Counted from the stretch's first letter, positions 20,637 through 31,565 are shown. The stretch: 64,000 nucleotides of DNA from Bedellia somnulentella (GCA_963576735.1 OY755175.1:1070401-1134400); one strand, 5' to 3'. Notes: generated by a model not told the origin, from the letters alone. A program made the numbers and translations.

Positions 20637-23626
20637 GTGAGACAATAGAAGAGCCTCCTGTCATCCTTAAGCCGTCACCTTCAATTAATATTAACATTGT
20701 AAACAAGGAAGGAGGTTCTTCTGGCAAAATATTTAAAAACCGTGCTTTACAAGGAGACCCACAATTTAAATTAGTATTTCAAAATACTCAGGGGTTTTCT
20801 TGTAAAGAATTAGAAATTGAATTGTTTTTAGAAAGATATCAAATTGATTGTTTCTGTGTCTCAGAACACTGGCTTAAGAATTGCGAGCTCATATTTGGTT
20901 TTCAAAATTACAACTTAGCTAGTAGCTACTGCCGCAATTCTAAAGCCTGTGGTGGCTCCGCTATATTTATAAAAAATAGTATTAAATGTAAAAATCGTGA
21001 GGATATTGTAAAACTGAGCGTTGAGCAAGTCGTGGAGATATCCTGCATAGAGTTACTAAACTACTTTATAGTAAGCGTATATCGAGCCCCCTATAGTCAA
21101 AATTATGAAAGATTTGAAAGTGTAATGGAAGATGTATTAACTAAAATTTTCAAGAGTAAAAAACAATTAATTATTTGTGGAGACTTCAATATAGATCTCT
21201 TAAAAGATAGTACTCAGAAAACACGGTTGATGAGTTTATTCCAATCGTTTAATTTAGAAAATTTATTCTTGGAACCTACTAGAACCAAAACATGTTTAGA
21301 TAATGTATTTACAAATGCTGAATTCATAAGTAAATCTGTAATAAATAAACTAAAATCTGATCACAGTGGTCTTTTTGTAAACTTTCCACATAAGGCACCA
21401 GACCGAAAAATTATAGTTAAAAAAAGGAGTATCACTGCTTTCAAAGTTGAAAAATATATAAACTTAATCAGTTATAAGCTGCCCACTTCTTCAATAAATA
21501 AAAATCCAAATAATAGTTATAATACTTTCTTTAAAGTACTGATAGACGAATTTAATAAAATATTTACTATTAAAGATGTAACTATATGTAATAAATTTAA
21601 ATTTAGTGAGTGGGCAACACCAGGCATATATAAATCTAGAGAAATACTATTTGATTTATACGATCAAAAAGCGTTCTCACATAATGATGAATTTATAGAA
21701 TATGTAAAAAAATACTCAAAAATGTTTAATAAAGTTTGTAAGGAGGCTAAAGCAAGATACTTGAGCCAACGTATTAAAACATCTGATAATAAAGTAAAAA
21801 CCGTTTGGAACATTATCAACACTCAAACTGGCAAAAGCAAATCATGTGATCAGGACTTTTGTATTCGGTCTGATCGAGGTTTGACTACTTCAAATGATGT
21901 AATTGCTTGTATTTTTGAAAAATATTTTGCTGATATACCTTTTAAGACCACTGAACACTTAAATTCATCTGCTACGTTAGCTCAAGAGCTGTTGCAACAA
22001 AACGTTGCAATTTGTAAATCTATATTTAATTTTAAAGTTGTCAGTCCCGAAGATATCATTAAAGTGTTTAAATCACTGAAATTGAAAAATTCTGAGGATA
22101 TCTGGGGTATGTCAGTAAAAGTATGCCATAATTTTATTGTAATAATAGCTCCTTATTTAGCGAAAATATTTAATGAATGTATAAGTAATGGTATCTTCCC
22201 AGATCTCATGAAACATAGTAAAATTGTACCTTTACTAAAATCTGGAGGTGATAAAAATAATCCTGAAGGTTATAGGCCTATATCTATACTACCAGTTATG
22301 AGTAAAATATTTGAAAAACTTATGCTTAATCAACTGCTCTTGCATTTTAGTTCCAACAATTTGTTTCACCCTAAACAATTTGGTTTCACGAAAGGCCGCT
22401 CTACCACTGACGCAGGCGTTGCCCTAATTAAACATATTTTTGGTTCGTGGGAACTTAAGAATGATGCAATCGGTTTGTTCTGCGATCTTACAAAAGCTTT
22501 TGATTGTGCAGATCATAATATTTTATTCATAAAATTGGGACATTATGGCATCGAAGGTGACGCACTTAAATTAATAAAGTCCTACTTCTCAGATCGAATA
22601 CAAAAAGTGCAAATCGATAAAATAAAATCATCTGGAACTCATGTAAAAATGGGTGTTCCACAGGGATCTATATTAGGCCCATTTTTGTTTCTAGTATATA
22701 TTAATGATTTGCCGTTCATGGTCGAGAAAAGGTCTGAAATAGTATTATTTGCTGATGATACTTCTTTAATTTTTGACGTTAAAAGGAATTCGGAAAATAT
22801 TGACGATGTAAATAATGCAGTTTCCCAAATTCAAACATGGTTTGCTTCAAATAATCTTGTACTAAATGCCAAAAAAACCAAATGTATTAAATTTGCATTA
22901 CCAAATGTTAAAAGTGTTGATAATGAAATTACATTAAATAATGAAAAATTACCATTTACGGATAGCGCAGTTTTCTTAGGGATACATCTGGACTCAAAGC
23001 TCCAATGGGGACCCCACATTAGCGCGCTAGCTGGCAGGCTAAGCAGTGCTGCCTATGCCGTTAGAAAGATAAGACATTTAACTGATGTACAGACCGCTCG
23101 TTTAGTTTACTATAGTTATTTTCATAGCATCATGTCTTATGGCATTTTACTCTGGGGCAGAGCTGCTGATGTTGGGTCAATATTCATTTTACAGAAAAGA
23201 GCAATAAGAGCTATTTATAATTTAGGTTCACGAGATTCCCTTAGAGAATTGTTTAAAACCATAAATATAATGACACTGCCATGTCAATATATTTATGAAA
23301 ACATCATGTATGTGAGAAAAAATTTGAAAGCATTTTCCAAAAACTGTGACAGACATACTAGAAGTCTTAGAGATAATAATAAAATTTCAATTCAAAAGTA
23401 CAGATTGTCAAAAATAAATACATCTTTTATGGGGTTATGTGTAAAATTTTATAATAAAATACCTGATGACATTTTGAATCTAACAGAAAAGAAATTCAAA
23501 GTAATTATAAAACGCAGTCTTCATTTAAAAGCTTATTACAGTTTAAATGAGTATATGATAGATGAAACTGCTTGGTGTCACCAGGGCTCTATTCAGGATA
23601 TTTCCAGACATACACCAATATTGTAA
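20624..23626 (+). CDS. CR1/Zenon-type LINE ORF2: endonuclease and reverse transcriptase
   Basis: A long uninterrupted frame (1000 codons from the first open codon at 20624; 934 from 20822). Residues are counted from 20822. An AP-endonuclease-like domain spans about 1-185: SEHWL (14-18, catalytic Glu), ICGDFNID (118-125) and SDHSGLF (179-185). The reverse transcriptase spans about 408-655: GYRPISIL, FCDLTKAFD (Asp 555), PQGSILGPFLF (613-623) and FADD (643-646). The C-terminal region ends in a KAYYSLNEYMIDETAW-type block, usual in lepidopteran CR1 elements. All catalytic residues are present, so it could encode active protein. No ATG lies near the N-terminus. The homologous region begins before 20822 (VFQNTQGFSCKELEIE), so translation may depend on the 13-base overlap with ORF1 or on a lost start codon. 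Confidence 0.9.
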   Translation, partial: FKLLSETIEEPPVILKPSPSININIVNKEGGSSGKIFKNRALQGDPQFKLVFQNTQGFSCKELEIELFLERYQIDCFCVSEHWLKNCELIFGFQNYNLASSYCRNSKACGGSAIFIKNSIKCKNREDIVKLSVEQVVEISCIELLNYFIVSVYRAPYSQNYERFESVMEDVLTKIFKSKKQLIICGDFNIDLLKDSTQKTRLMSLFQSFNLENLFLEPTRTKTCLDNVFTNAEFISKSVINKLKSDHSGLFVNFPHKAPDRKIIVKKRSITAFKVEKYINLISYKLPTSSINKNPNNSYNTFFKVLIDEFNKIFTIKDVTICNKFKFSEWATPGIYKSREILFDLYDQKAFSHNDEFIEYVKKYSKMFNKVCKEAKARYLSQRIKTSDNKVKTVWNIINTQTGKSKSCDQDFCIRSDRGLTTSNDVIACIFEKYFADIPFKTTEHLNSSATLAQELLQQNVAICKSIFNFKVVSPEDIIKVFKSLKLKNSEDIWGMSVKVCHNFIVIIAPYLAKIFNECISNGIFPDLMKHSKIVPLLKSGGDKNNPEGYRPISILPVMSKIFEKLMLNQLLLHFSSNNLFHPKQFGFTKGRSTTDAGVALIKHIFGSWELKNDAIGLFCDLTKAFDCADHNILFIKLGHYGIEGDALKLIKSYFSDRIQKVQIDKIKSSGTHVKMGVPQGSILGPFLFLVYINDLPFMVEKRSEIVLFADDTSLIFDVKRNSENIDDVNNAVSQIQTWFASNNLVLNAKKTKCIKFALPNVKSVDNEITLNNEKLPFTDSAVFLGIHLDSKLQWGPHISALAGRLSSAAYAVRKIRHLTDVQTARLVYYSYFHSIMSYGILLWGRAADVGSIFILQKRAIRAIYNLGSRDSLRELFKTINIMTLPCQYIYENIMYVRKNLKAFSKNCDRHTRSLRDNNKISIQKYRLSKINTSFMGLCVKFYNKIPDDILNLTEKKFKVIIKRSLHLKAYYSLNEYMIDETAWCHQGSIQDISRHTPIL

Positions 23627-23806
23627 TTTGACTAAGAAAAGATGTGTGTTGCTGAGTTTCTTACGGGTTCTTCTCGCAACAATACACCTTCCGAATCCGA
23701 AGTAGAGTCAGTAGAGTAAGATTTAACTTATACGTAAGTTTGTGACGTTCAAAAAATAGAGAACAATTCTTTTTATTTTGAAATAAATATTTTTTATCTT
23801 TTTTTT

Positions 23807-23942
23807 TATCTTTTTTTTACCACCTTTTCCCCAATCAACTTCCAAAAGTGGCTGAGAAATTTCTAATTCCAAAGCTCTGGCTACCCCGTTAAGGGATTTA
23901 TAGCCGTGAGTATAGGTATGTATTTATGTATGTTTTAATTTA
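23807..23942 (+). mobile_element. SINE-A2, 3' half
   Basis: Resumes with ACCACCTTTTCCCCAATC and ends GCCGTGAGTATAGGTATG and TATG-like repeats. It completes the SINE begun at 19963. Confidence 0.85.
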
Positions 23943-24361
23943 AGTAACAGTAAACGAGCACAAAGTGCATATCTCAGTAGGAGCAGGTCAAATTGGAAAG
24001 TGTCGAAATTGTGATATATTTTAATCTCCCTTCATCTTTACCGACTTGCGGCTATCCGACGTCACATGTATTTAATGTTTATTAAATTCTACAACTCTTC
24101 AATTGTATAATTTTAGCTATGTTCTGTATGCATACCAACCATTTACCTCTTATTATGGTTAAGATCCTTAAAATGAAATGAAATTAAAATTGTTAATAAT
24201 GTAAATTTGTAATACTAATGATTATGAAATAAATATGTTACCACACTATGCCCCGAAACGGAGGTCCGACGCTGTCCTGTTACAGGCCCTACGGGGCTTA
24301 CTAGGATAGGTCGAAATGTATAATGTTTTTGTAATGATGAATCAAATAAATGTAATTTTTT
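23943..24361. other. No gene seen
   Basis: AT-rich, except a GC-richer patch at 24246-24300 (CCCCGAAACGGAGGTCCGAC) that I cannot assign. Confidence 0.4.
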
Positions 24362-24553
24362 TAAAAGGGTGGTCCGAGCTTCAAGATGATGAATTCTTTA
24401 GATACTTGTAAAGGTAAGAGGGGATAGAATGGTGATGTAAAGGATCGCTGACGACGAATTTACTGCCAATCTCTTCAAAAGTTATAGATCCCTAGTCGCT
24501 CTGTAAGACTCCCAGGGGAAAATAAGAGTTAACATTATTCTGAGCCGACACTG
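24362..24553 (-). mobile_element. Old SINE-A
   Basis: AAAAGGGTGGTCCGAGCTTC, GATCCCTAGTCGCTCTGTAA and ATTCTGAGCCGACACTGCG keep order, but divergence is high. Confidence 0.55.
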
Positions 24554-25450
24554 CGTATGTCCTTACTCCATTAATTTCGCGACAAATTAATTAACAAACA
24601 CAGGGATGAAAAACAGCTCATAGAGCTGCATAAAAAGCAAGAGTAAATATAATCTTAATAAAATATTAGCATTACTACTGGGACGGGTACTTACTCTTAG
24701 ATATTTCGATTGAATGACGAAGATAACGAGAATATTAGTTTACGACAGCTAAAGTGTTAAGATAAAATATAAATGGTTGGGAGTCTCAAGAAAACGAAAG
24801 TAGGGTATACATGAAGCATAAGATCATAAAAACAAGCAATCGGTGTACTATAGCAACCTCAATGACAATTAAAATGGATCGTAATGTATCCAATAATAGT
24901 CTCTTCTCACCCTTTATATATTTCCACTTAGCTCCGTAATCGTACATAAAGTATAAAAAATGGAATAAGAAAGATCTATATCCAAATATTTAATTAAATT
25001 TAAGTTTCAACTACGTAACATTAAAAAGCCATCAAACCTCAAATGAATCAAGTGAACTATCAACTTTTGTAGCAATCTCTAATGAGATACGAAGTTAAGA
25101 AGGTTAATTATAATATTTCGAGTCTACGCGTCGACAAATACTCCTAAATTATTACAGGCTGTCGCCAATAGCTCGATGTACCCACGCACAATTAAATTTA
25201 ATCTCCATCTTAAGCAAGTGATTTGAATAATAAAAAAATGTAGAAACTCGATTCGGCGACCATACGCCACATATTTACTTCACTAATACTAGTTTTTGTG
25301 TCATAGACTAAGCAGTCAAACAGTTTTAGAACACTTACTTAGGATACAATGTCTTTGGATTAGTCGGTAATACTAACAACTAACTACTGACTTACAACAA
25401 AGAATATTTTTCAGAAGACTCACATGGCTATACTTGTATATATTTATATC
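24554..25450. other. No gene seen
   Basis: AT-rich spacer with no supported feature. Confidence 0.45.
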
Positions 25451-25510
25451 ATTATAAACCAAACCACGTTTTCTGCTGGACTAAGCCTTTCCTACAATCG
25501 CAGGGTAACG
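25451..25510 (-). mobile_element. LINE 3' end remnant
   Basis: The minus strand reads GGAAAGGCTTAGTCCAGCAG, matching the fragment at 13490. Confidence 0.4.
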
Positions 25511-25886
25511 ACTTCTAAAGTATGACAAGAAGAAAGAAATAAGGGTCGGGGGTCTTTTTAAGCAATTGGAATATAAATGGATAATAAAAGTATAACTATA
25601 ATTCCTAATTTCATATCTTTCTACCTTTCCACCTTCGATCTCTTCCACCAAAAGAGAAAGAAAACAAATTATTCTGCTTTCTCTTTAATGGAATTATTAT
25701 TTTTTAAAAGATGTCTGGTTTTTGGTAATACACATTAAGTGTTGGTTTGGAATAATACAATACGTTATCCTATCGCAGATATCATACGAAGCAACTCGAG
25801 GGTTTTCAAGTGAATATTAAAAGATACGATTGCAAGCGTACCGAACACCGCACAGGGCCGTACAGCAAACCTAAGGCCCCTAATTT
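25511..25886. other. No gene seen
   Basis: AT-rich spacer with no supported feature. Confidence 0.4.
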
Positions 25887-25962
25887 CACCATCTTTTCCC
25901 CTCTCCATTTCTCACTTATAACTGTCTGAAGAATTCTTGATTCCACACCTCTCTGACTACAA
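25887..25962 (+). mobile_element. SINE-A remnant
   Basis: TCACCATCTTTTCCCCTCTC to AGAATTCTTGATTCC, decayed 3' half. It abuts an RTE tail. Confidence 0.45.
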
Positions 25963-26045
25963 CATACATACATGCCATCAGATCCCATTGGGGTAGGCAA
26001 AAACTATCGATCGCCGCTTTGTACGATCTCTGTACTCTTACTACA
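25963..26045 (-). mobile_element. RTE LINE 3' tail
   Basis: The minus strand reads CAGAGATCGTACAAAGCGGC, GATCGATAGTTTTTGCCTAC and CCCAATGGGATCTGATGGCA, then ATGTATG. Confidence 0.7.
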
Positions 26046-26295
26046 AGTCGTAGATACAGGTACCTAGCATATAGAAGTTTTTTTTAAGAAGTAGTCGTTC
26101 TGCATTAACTTGCTCTGTGCCGGTTTTACCGTAGAACACGAGAATGGCAATTGATGTGTTGTCGCAACAGCGAGTGACTCCGCCGATTCATTACGTATTC
26201 GAGTAATAAAATAAAAAAATGTATATATGTATCTTAGTTAGATAATGGCCATGAGACTAGCGAATGAATTGGAAAAAATCATAAATAGATTTATC

Positions 26296-26400
26296 CATTT
26301 AGATAGATAGATAGATAGATAACTCGTTTATTAATGTTAACATAACACCACATACAATATGAAAAACAATACATAAAGTGAAAAAAAAAAAATTTTGTTG
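26296..26400 (-). mobile_element. LINE 3' tail with ATCT repeats
   Basis: On the minus strand, ACATTAATAAACGAGTTATC is followed by ATCT repeats (26297-26321), a polyA-signal-like AATAAA plus simple-tail arrangement. Confidence 0.5.
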
Positions 26401-26539
26401 CTCGTCCCACACAAACATTGTTATGTACTAGTTATTACTGATTTTAAAAGTAATTTTATTTCAATAAGATTGTTAAGTCAGCTTTTTTTGAGACTATAAT
26501 CTTAAATGGTGTCTGTTGTTTATTCCTTAGATAAGTAAC

Positions 26540-26792
26540 ATACAAACATACATATACTCACGGCTAAAAATACCTAGAAGGAGTAGTCAGAGCTAAGGAA
26601 TTAGAAATTCCTCAGCCACATTTGGAAAATTGAGTGGGGAAAGGATGGTAAAGTAAAGGTTGTTGGTGATGGGTCTCCAGCCGCATCGCCCAAAAATCCC
26701 TTAAAAGCCCCAATACCGTTAGTCGCCTCTTACGTACACCCATCGGTAGAAACGGGGTAGTGCTTTTCTAAGCCGACACTACACGGCAATTG
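26540..26792 (-). mobile_element. SINE-A1, full length, young
   Basis: Near-consensus copy with a 10-bp target duplication GATAAGTAAC (26530-26539, 26793-26802). Confidence 0.9.
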
Positions 26793-27007
26793 GATAAGTA
26801 ACTACTTTTATTATTTAGCTTAAGATATTTTGCCACCCAAATCCTAGTCTGTATCACAAAAAAGTAATGATAGTAAATAATTTAATCTTATAAATGCCTG
26901 GAAGTCAGTTCTGATTGAATTTATTAAAATAAAGCTTATTTGCTTCAAGTACTTACGTGCAGAAATATTTGAAATTTTAAAGAAAAAGTGCGGATTATAC
27001 ATATAAT

Positions 27008-27352
27008 CCGGTCAATTTATACATTCAAGGTTACATAAATTCATAAGAAGCTGAAAATTGGTACAATTGTTCAAAACATGATTATAAATGAAACCTCAAA
27101 AGTCCCCATCGTTCCGAGGTGTGCTAAAAATTTTACACGAGGTCAAAGGTCAAAAAAATGAGTTTTTTGCGATTTTAAGCGAAACGGTGAGTTTTTTTGC
27201 AAAACACCCCAGCACAAAATTGTAGATCAAAAAATTCTCTACAAAAAAGATATCAATTATTTTTTTCCTAAAAGCCACCATTTTGAAGATATAACGCGTT
27301 GAAAAGTTCGATCATTGGTAATCTTCATACTTTGCACACGTTTCCACGCCAC
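27008..27352 (+). repeat. Left TIR of the CXC-domain element
   Basis: Inverted partner of 27938-28291, with few mismatches and small indels near the outer 50 bases. Confidence 0.85.
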
Positions 27353-27365
27353 CTATGAGGTAGTT

Positions 27366-27856
27366 TTATTTTAACGTGACATCTCCTGTAGGCCTATTCC
27401 ACGGGTCTGCAGTGATTTTATTTGTTTTAAAACTATTGTAAAATATTATTGTACATATCGGTTGGTTAAAATAATGGCTGTGTAATTGAAAACGAAATGA
27501 TTTATATTCCTCGTCTGATTCGTAATTTTCCAGGATTACTGTTTCTTGTCCTTCGTCTTCTTCTTGTTCTTCTTCCTGTTCTTCTTCTTCTTCTTTTTCT
27601 TCTATTTCACAGATCCACTGTCCCACTAGCGATTCCTCATTTAGTCTTCTAGATTAGCTGACTCAACATTAGAGCACGATCGGCCTTGGCAGTTTGTGCA
27701 TGCCAGGGAACAAAACAGTCCAACTTTTCTGCATCCACATTTAGCATTAAAACCTTTTTTACAGTTGCAAAATATTGAGTTGAGAAGTTTCTCAGGTGCT
27801 GGTGGAAGTAAAGTTAGAAGGGAACGGGAAGGGTCCAGCTGATTACCAAGCCACAC
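27366..27856 (-). pseudogene. Tesmin/TSO1-like CXC-domain transposon protein, fragment
   Basis: The minus strand encodes a cysteine-rich block, CNCKKGFNAKCGCRKV then GLFCSLACTNCQGRSC (27680-27780). Its spacing CxC-x7-CxC-x6-C-x3-C-x2-C-x5-C resembles the zinc-binding CXC domain. A stop at 27641-27643 ends this frame. A different frame continues with NEESLVGQWICEIEE and a Glu-rich tail to 27366, as if one frameshift split a single C-terminal region. Short Cys-rich CXC modules of this kind occur at the C-termini of some insect transposon-encoded proteins. Only the end of the gene survives, so no activity is expected. Confidence 0.6.
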
Positions 27857-27937
27857 TTGAACTTGGTAATATACCCGAAATAAATGTTGGTGAGCAGCTA
27901 CTGAGGTTTAAGTTATAACACCTTATAAGTGATGTTC

Positions 27938-28291
27938 ATACGTGGCGTACATGTGCAAAGTATGAATATTACCAATGATCGAACTTTTTAACGCGTTATA
28001 TCTTCAAAATGGTGGCTTTTAGAAAAAAAAAATTGGCATCTTTTTTGTAGAGAATTTTTTGATCTACAATTTTGTACTGGGGTGTTTTGCGAAAAAACTC
28101 ACCGTTTCGCTTAAAATCACAAGAAACTCATTTTTTTGACCTTTGACCTCGTGTAAAAATTTTAGCACACCTCGGAACGATGGGGACTTTTGAGGTTTCG
28201 TTTATAATCATGTTTTGAACAATTGTGCCAATTTTCAGCTTCTTATGAATTTATGTAACCTTCCTCCTTATTTTAGGCCTAAATTGACCGG
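27938..28291 (-). repeat. Right TIR of the CXC-domain element
   Basis: Partner of 27008-27352. Confidence 0.85.
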
Positions 28292-28314
28292 ACTAATAAG
28301 TCGACTACTAATTA

Positions 28315-28670
28315 CCAACCGTGATAGCCTAATGGGTAAAACACTCGGCTATCGTGCAAACGACTAGTGTTCAAATCCTGGGTCGAGCCTACACCAATTT
28401 GTCTTTTCTAAAGACATATGTGTGGTTAATTTATCATTGTTGTTAACGGTGAGGGAAAACATCGCGAGGAAACCCACATGGCTGAGTTGTACTTAGTCAT
28501 GTGACAGTGTATTCGTACAAAACGGCGATAGGCCTGCCCCTATCATGTGAGTACACTGTCAATGCAAAAACGTGGGTACTCTGAACAACAGGTGACAAAG
28601 TATTAGGACCTCTGCCAACTCCTTCGGGGATATTCGGCGTGAACGTTTATGTTACTAAGTTATGTTATGT
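28315..28670 (+). mobile_element. SINE-B, full length, with 14-bp target duplication
   Basis: tRNA-like head: CCGTGATAGCCTAATGGGTA (A box) and GTGTTCAAATCCTGGGTC (B box). Body and tail end GGCGTGAACGTTTATG. TCGACTACTAATTA flanks it at 28301-28314 and 28671-28684. This is the best full-length reference copy of SINE-B here. Confidence 0.93.
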
Positions 28671-28684
28671 TCGACTACTAATTA

Positions 28685-29280
28685 TCTTGTGTAGAATCTG
28701 CCATGCTCTAACTACGAGTATCAATTGCGGGCAATATGTGTTAAAGATGTAGCTTAATCCTGCTATGAATGTGTATATATTTTGAGAGAGTCTGAAATTA
28801 CAATTTCTAACACAATAACTATTTCTATTCTTCAGTTATTCATACGTCGACCGCTAGTTAACCCGCTACACCCACCAAGTTCCTGGCCCGCGGCTGTTGA
28901 CCGCTTCAAGTGACCGAAAGCGATGCTTCTAAATAAATTCTAATACATTTTGAACGTGTTTCACTTTGGAGCAATGACGAAAACGTACTCAGAGGTAGGA
29001 ACGTAAATTGGACAATATCGAATGATAAAACAAGTTTTCGTTCGGAATCCAATATACCGATAATTTTAAGCAGTAATAAAAATGGTCGTGATTCAAAATA
29101 ATGAAATGTTAATGGCAGTACAATATTGCTCCGATACTTGAATTTTAAATTCACCTACGTTTTCGGCCATTTAAATTGGCAGTATTGAAATAGAATGTTA
29201 TTCAATAAGTTTTTAATGTTTGTAGAAATTTAATGGTTGGTTTTTTTCCTTTAGAATCGAATTTTATATGGTTGCTTATA
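28685..29280. other. No gene seen
   Basis: AT-rich with a short GC-richer patch near 28850-28920. No supported feature. Confidence 0.4.
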
Positions 29281-30073
29281 CAGTAAAACCCGCTTAAGAC
29301 GATTTCTCAGGGACCCCACCAAAAACGCGCGCGAGAAATCGTATTATGCGGGAAAGGGAAAATAAAACGAACGAACTACATATTATGCATTTTGCTCATA
29401 ACATAATATTTGAAATGATGGACATACAAAACGTTATTTAAAATAATCACTTATTTCGGTTTTTCAGATAGATTTTGATGCATTGGCAATTAAAGAATTT
29501 CAACTTTATTAAACTTTCATCCAAATGGTAGACGCACATAGTGTCTTAAATCTAGCTGATATTGCCTTAGGCGCCTTCTCGCATATTATGGACAGTTGGA
29601 TGGACTTATGGACAGTTTTAAAGCTCGTGCTCGATGAAGTCATTCCACCAAAACTATTTCAAACTTTCCTTCCGTTTGCTTTTTACTCTGCACACCTCCC
29701 AATCTGTATCTTTCTTTAATTTCTTCTCTATTCTTTAAAATGGTAGGTAACGTAGGAATTGGTAAGTGAAGCTCAGCAGCTGAGTTTTATTAGTTTTTCA
29801 CGTAAATGCTTACTAATATACAATAATAAACTGCCTTTCACGTAATTGTAGTCACATTGTAACAAACGAATGATGCACTATTACAAACCTATCAAAGCGT
29901 ACGCGCGACAAGTCAAGAAATGAAGATCGCGCAGGCGTATTAAACGGGAAGACGAATCGTATTAAGCATTCCGAAATGTATGAAAATATGTTCCAAGTTG
30001 CAGGGACTGGCGTAAAAAGGCGTGTTATGCGAGAAATCGTATTAAGTGTGATCGTATTAAACGGGTTCTACTG
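29281..30073. mobile_element. Pogo/mariner-like DNA element with CAGT ends
   Basis: Left end CAGTAAAACCCGCTTAAGAC and right end TTAAACGGGTTCTACTG are inverted. CAGT starts are usual for pogo-group elements. GAGAAATCGTATTATGCG near the left end and GAGAAATCGTATTAAG plus two further ATCGTATTAA units near the right form subterminal repeats. No recognisable transposase frame was found in the roughly 790 bp. A TA target duplication is not clear on the right. Confidence 0.65.
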
Positions 30074-30498
30074 ATTTATATATTCATTGTGTTGTTTTAA
30101 TAAACAGTCATTAAATTTTATTTTATATTATTTATTTACAGTTCCTCAAAAATTAAAAGCGTTAAGCGTACTGTTCTAAGAATTTCTTTGACTTTGATTC
30201 CGCAAAAATATCAACTAACATTATAAGCCATACGTGTTTTCCCACTTAGGACCACAAGACTAACATGAATAGTGTAAGTTTTTGCCAAGTTGGTGTTGGC
30301 AAACTAACAACTAACCACCCTGTAACCGGGACCGACGGCTTTCTATGCTATTAGAAGATCAAAATTTTCTTATTTTTCAATGATCAGGTGATTCAGCCTA
30401 CAATATCCTACAAAACAAAGAAAGTTGCCAGTACTCCGGATTGTAAAGCGAACGCTCTTTCGACATACCACGAAGTTAGTAAACCCATTCATAAAATT
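30074..30498. other. No gene seen
   Basis: AT-rich spacer with no supported feature. Confidence 0.4.
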
Positions 30499-30749
30499 AC
30501 ATACATACATGCATATACTCACGGCCATAAATCCCTACGGGGTAGCCAGAGCTTTTGAATGAGAAATTCCTCAGCTACTTTTGGAAGTTGATTGGGGAAA
30601 AGATGGTAATAATAAATGTTTTTGGTGACGGGTCTCTAACCGCATCGCCCAAAAATCCTATATCCATCCCCTATATCCTTAGTCGCCTCTTACGATCACC
30701 CACGGGTAGAAATGGGGTAGTGTTATTCTAAGCCGACACTACACGGCTA
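30499..30749 (-). mobile_element. SINE-A2, full length
   Basis: Tail and head both present. A2 markers include GTGGGTGATCGTAAGAGGCG and CCGTCACCAAAAACATTTAT. Confidence 0.88.
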
Positions 30750-31044
30750 AGCCAAAGACGATGAATAAACATCCGAACGAGTACGCCATAATCAACAAAC
30801 CGAACATCAGTAATGAAGATCTCAAATCAATCAACAAATCATATAACTAATAATAAAAAACGTGAATTATAATAACAAACATCTCGTTAAATTGGTTATA
30901 AAGAAAACGAGAAAGTCATTAAAACTAACATGCTACTAATAAAACAATATTTAGGGACATCTCTGTGATTCGCTCGTTAAAATAACTACGGGGAATGAAG
31001 AATACTTTTTATTGAACGTTCATAAAAGAGTTGGTGATGATAGC

Positions 31045-31340
31045 GCATAAAATTGTACAGGGTTGACGTAGTGTGCAAGATAGAGAAAGGAAAGTAAAGG
31101 TGGTTTCGGCACATAGAGAGAATGGATGAACGTAAAGTGGCAAAAGAAATATATAGAGCTAATGTGGATGTCCAAGGCGGGGGTCCTAAGTGAGAAGAAT
31201 AAAAGAGCATGTATGAGAAGAATAATGAATGTAAGGGAAGCAACAGAGGTTTGTCAAGATCGTACTAAGTGGCGATCGATAGTCTCTGCCTACCCCAATG
31301 GGAATAATGGGCGTGAGTATAAGTAAGTAAGTAAGTAATG
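31045..31340 (+). mobile_element. RTE LINE 3' fragment, TAAG-tail subtype
   Basis: CGGCACATAGAGAGAATGGA then AAGAAATATATAGAGCTAAT, a deletion, AATAAAAGAGCATGTATGAG, CTCTGCCTACCCCAATGGGA, GGGCGTGAGTATAAG and TAAG repeats. It defines a second RTE subtype by its tail. Confidence 0.82.
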
Positions 31341-31562
31341 TGGGTGGTGTAGTTAGTAGAAAACGGCCGCGTAAAACGTTTGAAAACCAAATGAAAATGG
31401 TTCTTACGAAGGCGAAAGTCCGCAGTAAAATGAATGAAAGAGCATACATGAGGAGGATAATGAATATGATAGAAGCAAGAGAGATTTGTCCGGATCTTAC
31501 AAAGTACTGATCGTTAGTCTCTGCCTTACCCATTAGGGACAACGGGTGTCAGTATAAATATA
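31341..31562 (+). mobile_element. RTE LINE 3' fragment, older
   Basis: GTAGAAAACGGCCGCGTAAA through GAAAGAGCATACATGAGGAG and CTCTGCCTTACCCATTAGGG to GGTGTCAGTATAAATA. It lies immediately downstream of the previous fragment in the same orientation. Confidence 0.7.
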
Positions 31563-31565
31563 TAC

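Larger units (their letters stand above)
20111..23806 (+). mobile_element. CR1/Zenon-type LINE inserted in a SINE-A2
   Basis: A 5'-truncated non-LTR retrotransposon holds the end of ORF1, a complete-looking ORF2, a short 3'UTR (TTTCTTACGGGTTCTTCTCG, typical of lepidopteran CR1-type elements) and a T-rich tail with two TATCTTTTTTTT units. The interrupted SINE resumes at ACCACCTTTTCCCC. A short TTACCA is shared by both junctions and may be the target duplication. The intact ORF2 implies a recent insertion. Confidence 0.88.
27008..28291. mobile_element. DNA transposon with ~340-bp TIRs and CXC-domain remnant
   Basis: The ends are CCGGTCAATTTA and TAAATTGACCGG-like. The arms (27008 to about 27352, and about 27938-28291) match closely in reverse complement. 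Both contain TCAAAGGTCAAAAAAATGAG and TTTTGAAGATATAACGCGTT. The 585-bp centre holds the broken tail end of a coding region. The autonomous parent is not in the window and the superfamily is not assigned. Confidence 0.88.

Noticed and set aside
26991..27010. Small inverted repeat CGGATTAT/ATAATCCG at the left edge of the CXC-domain element
   Set aside because: Only 8-bp arms overlapping the TIR start; could be chance and gives no clear target duplication.
28316..28390. tRNA-like heads of SINE-B as real tRNA genes
   Set aside because: A and B boxes are present, but they do not fold as a full tRNA and continue into the SINE body with target duplications outside.
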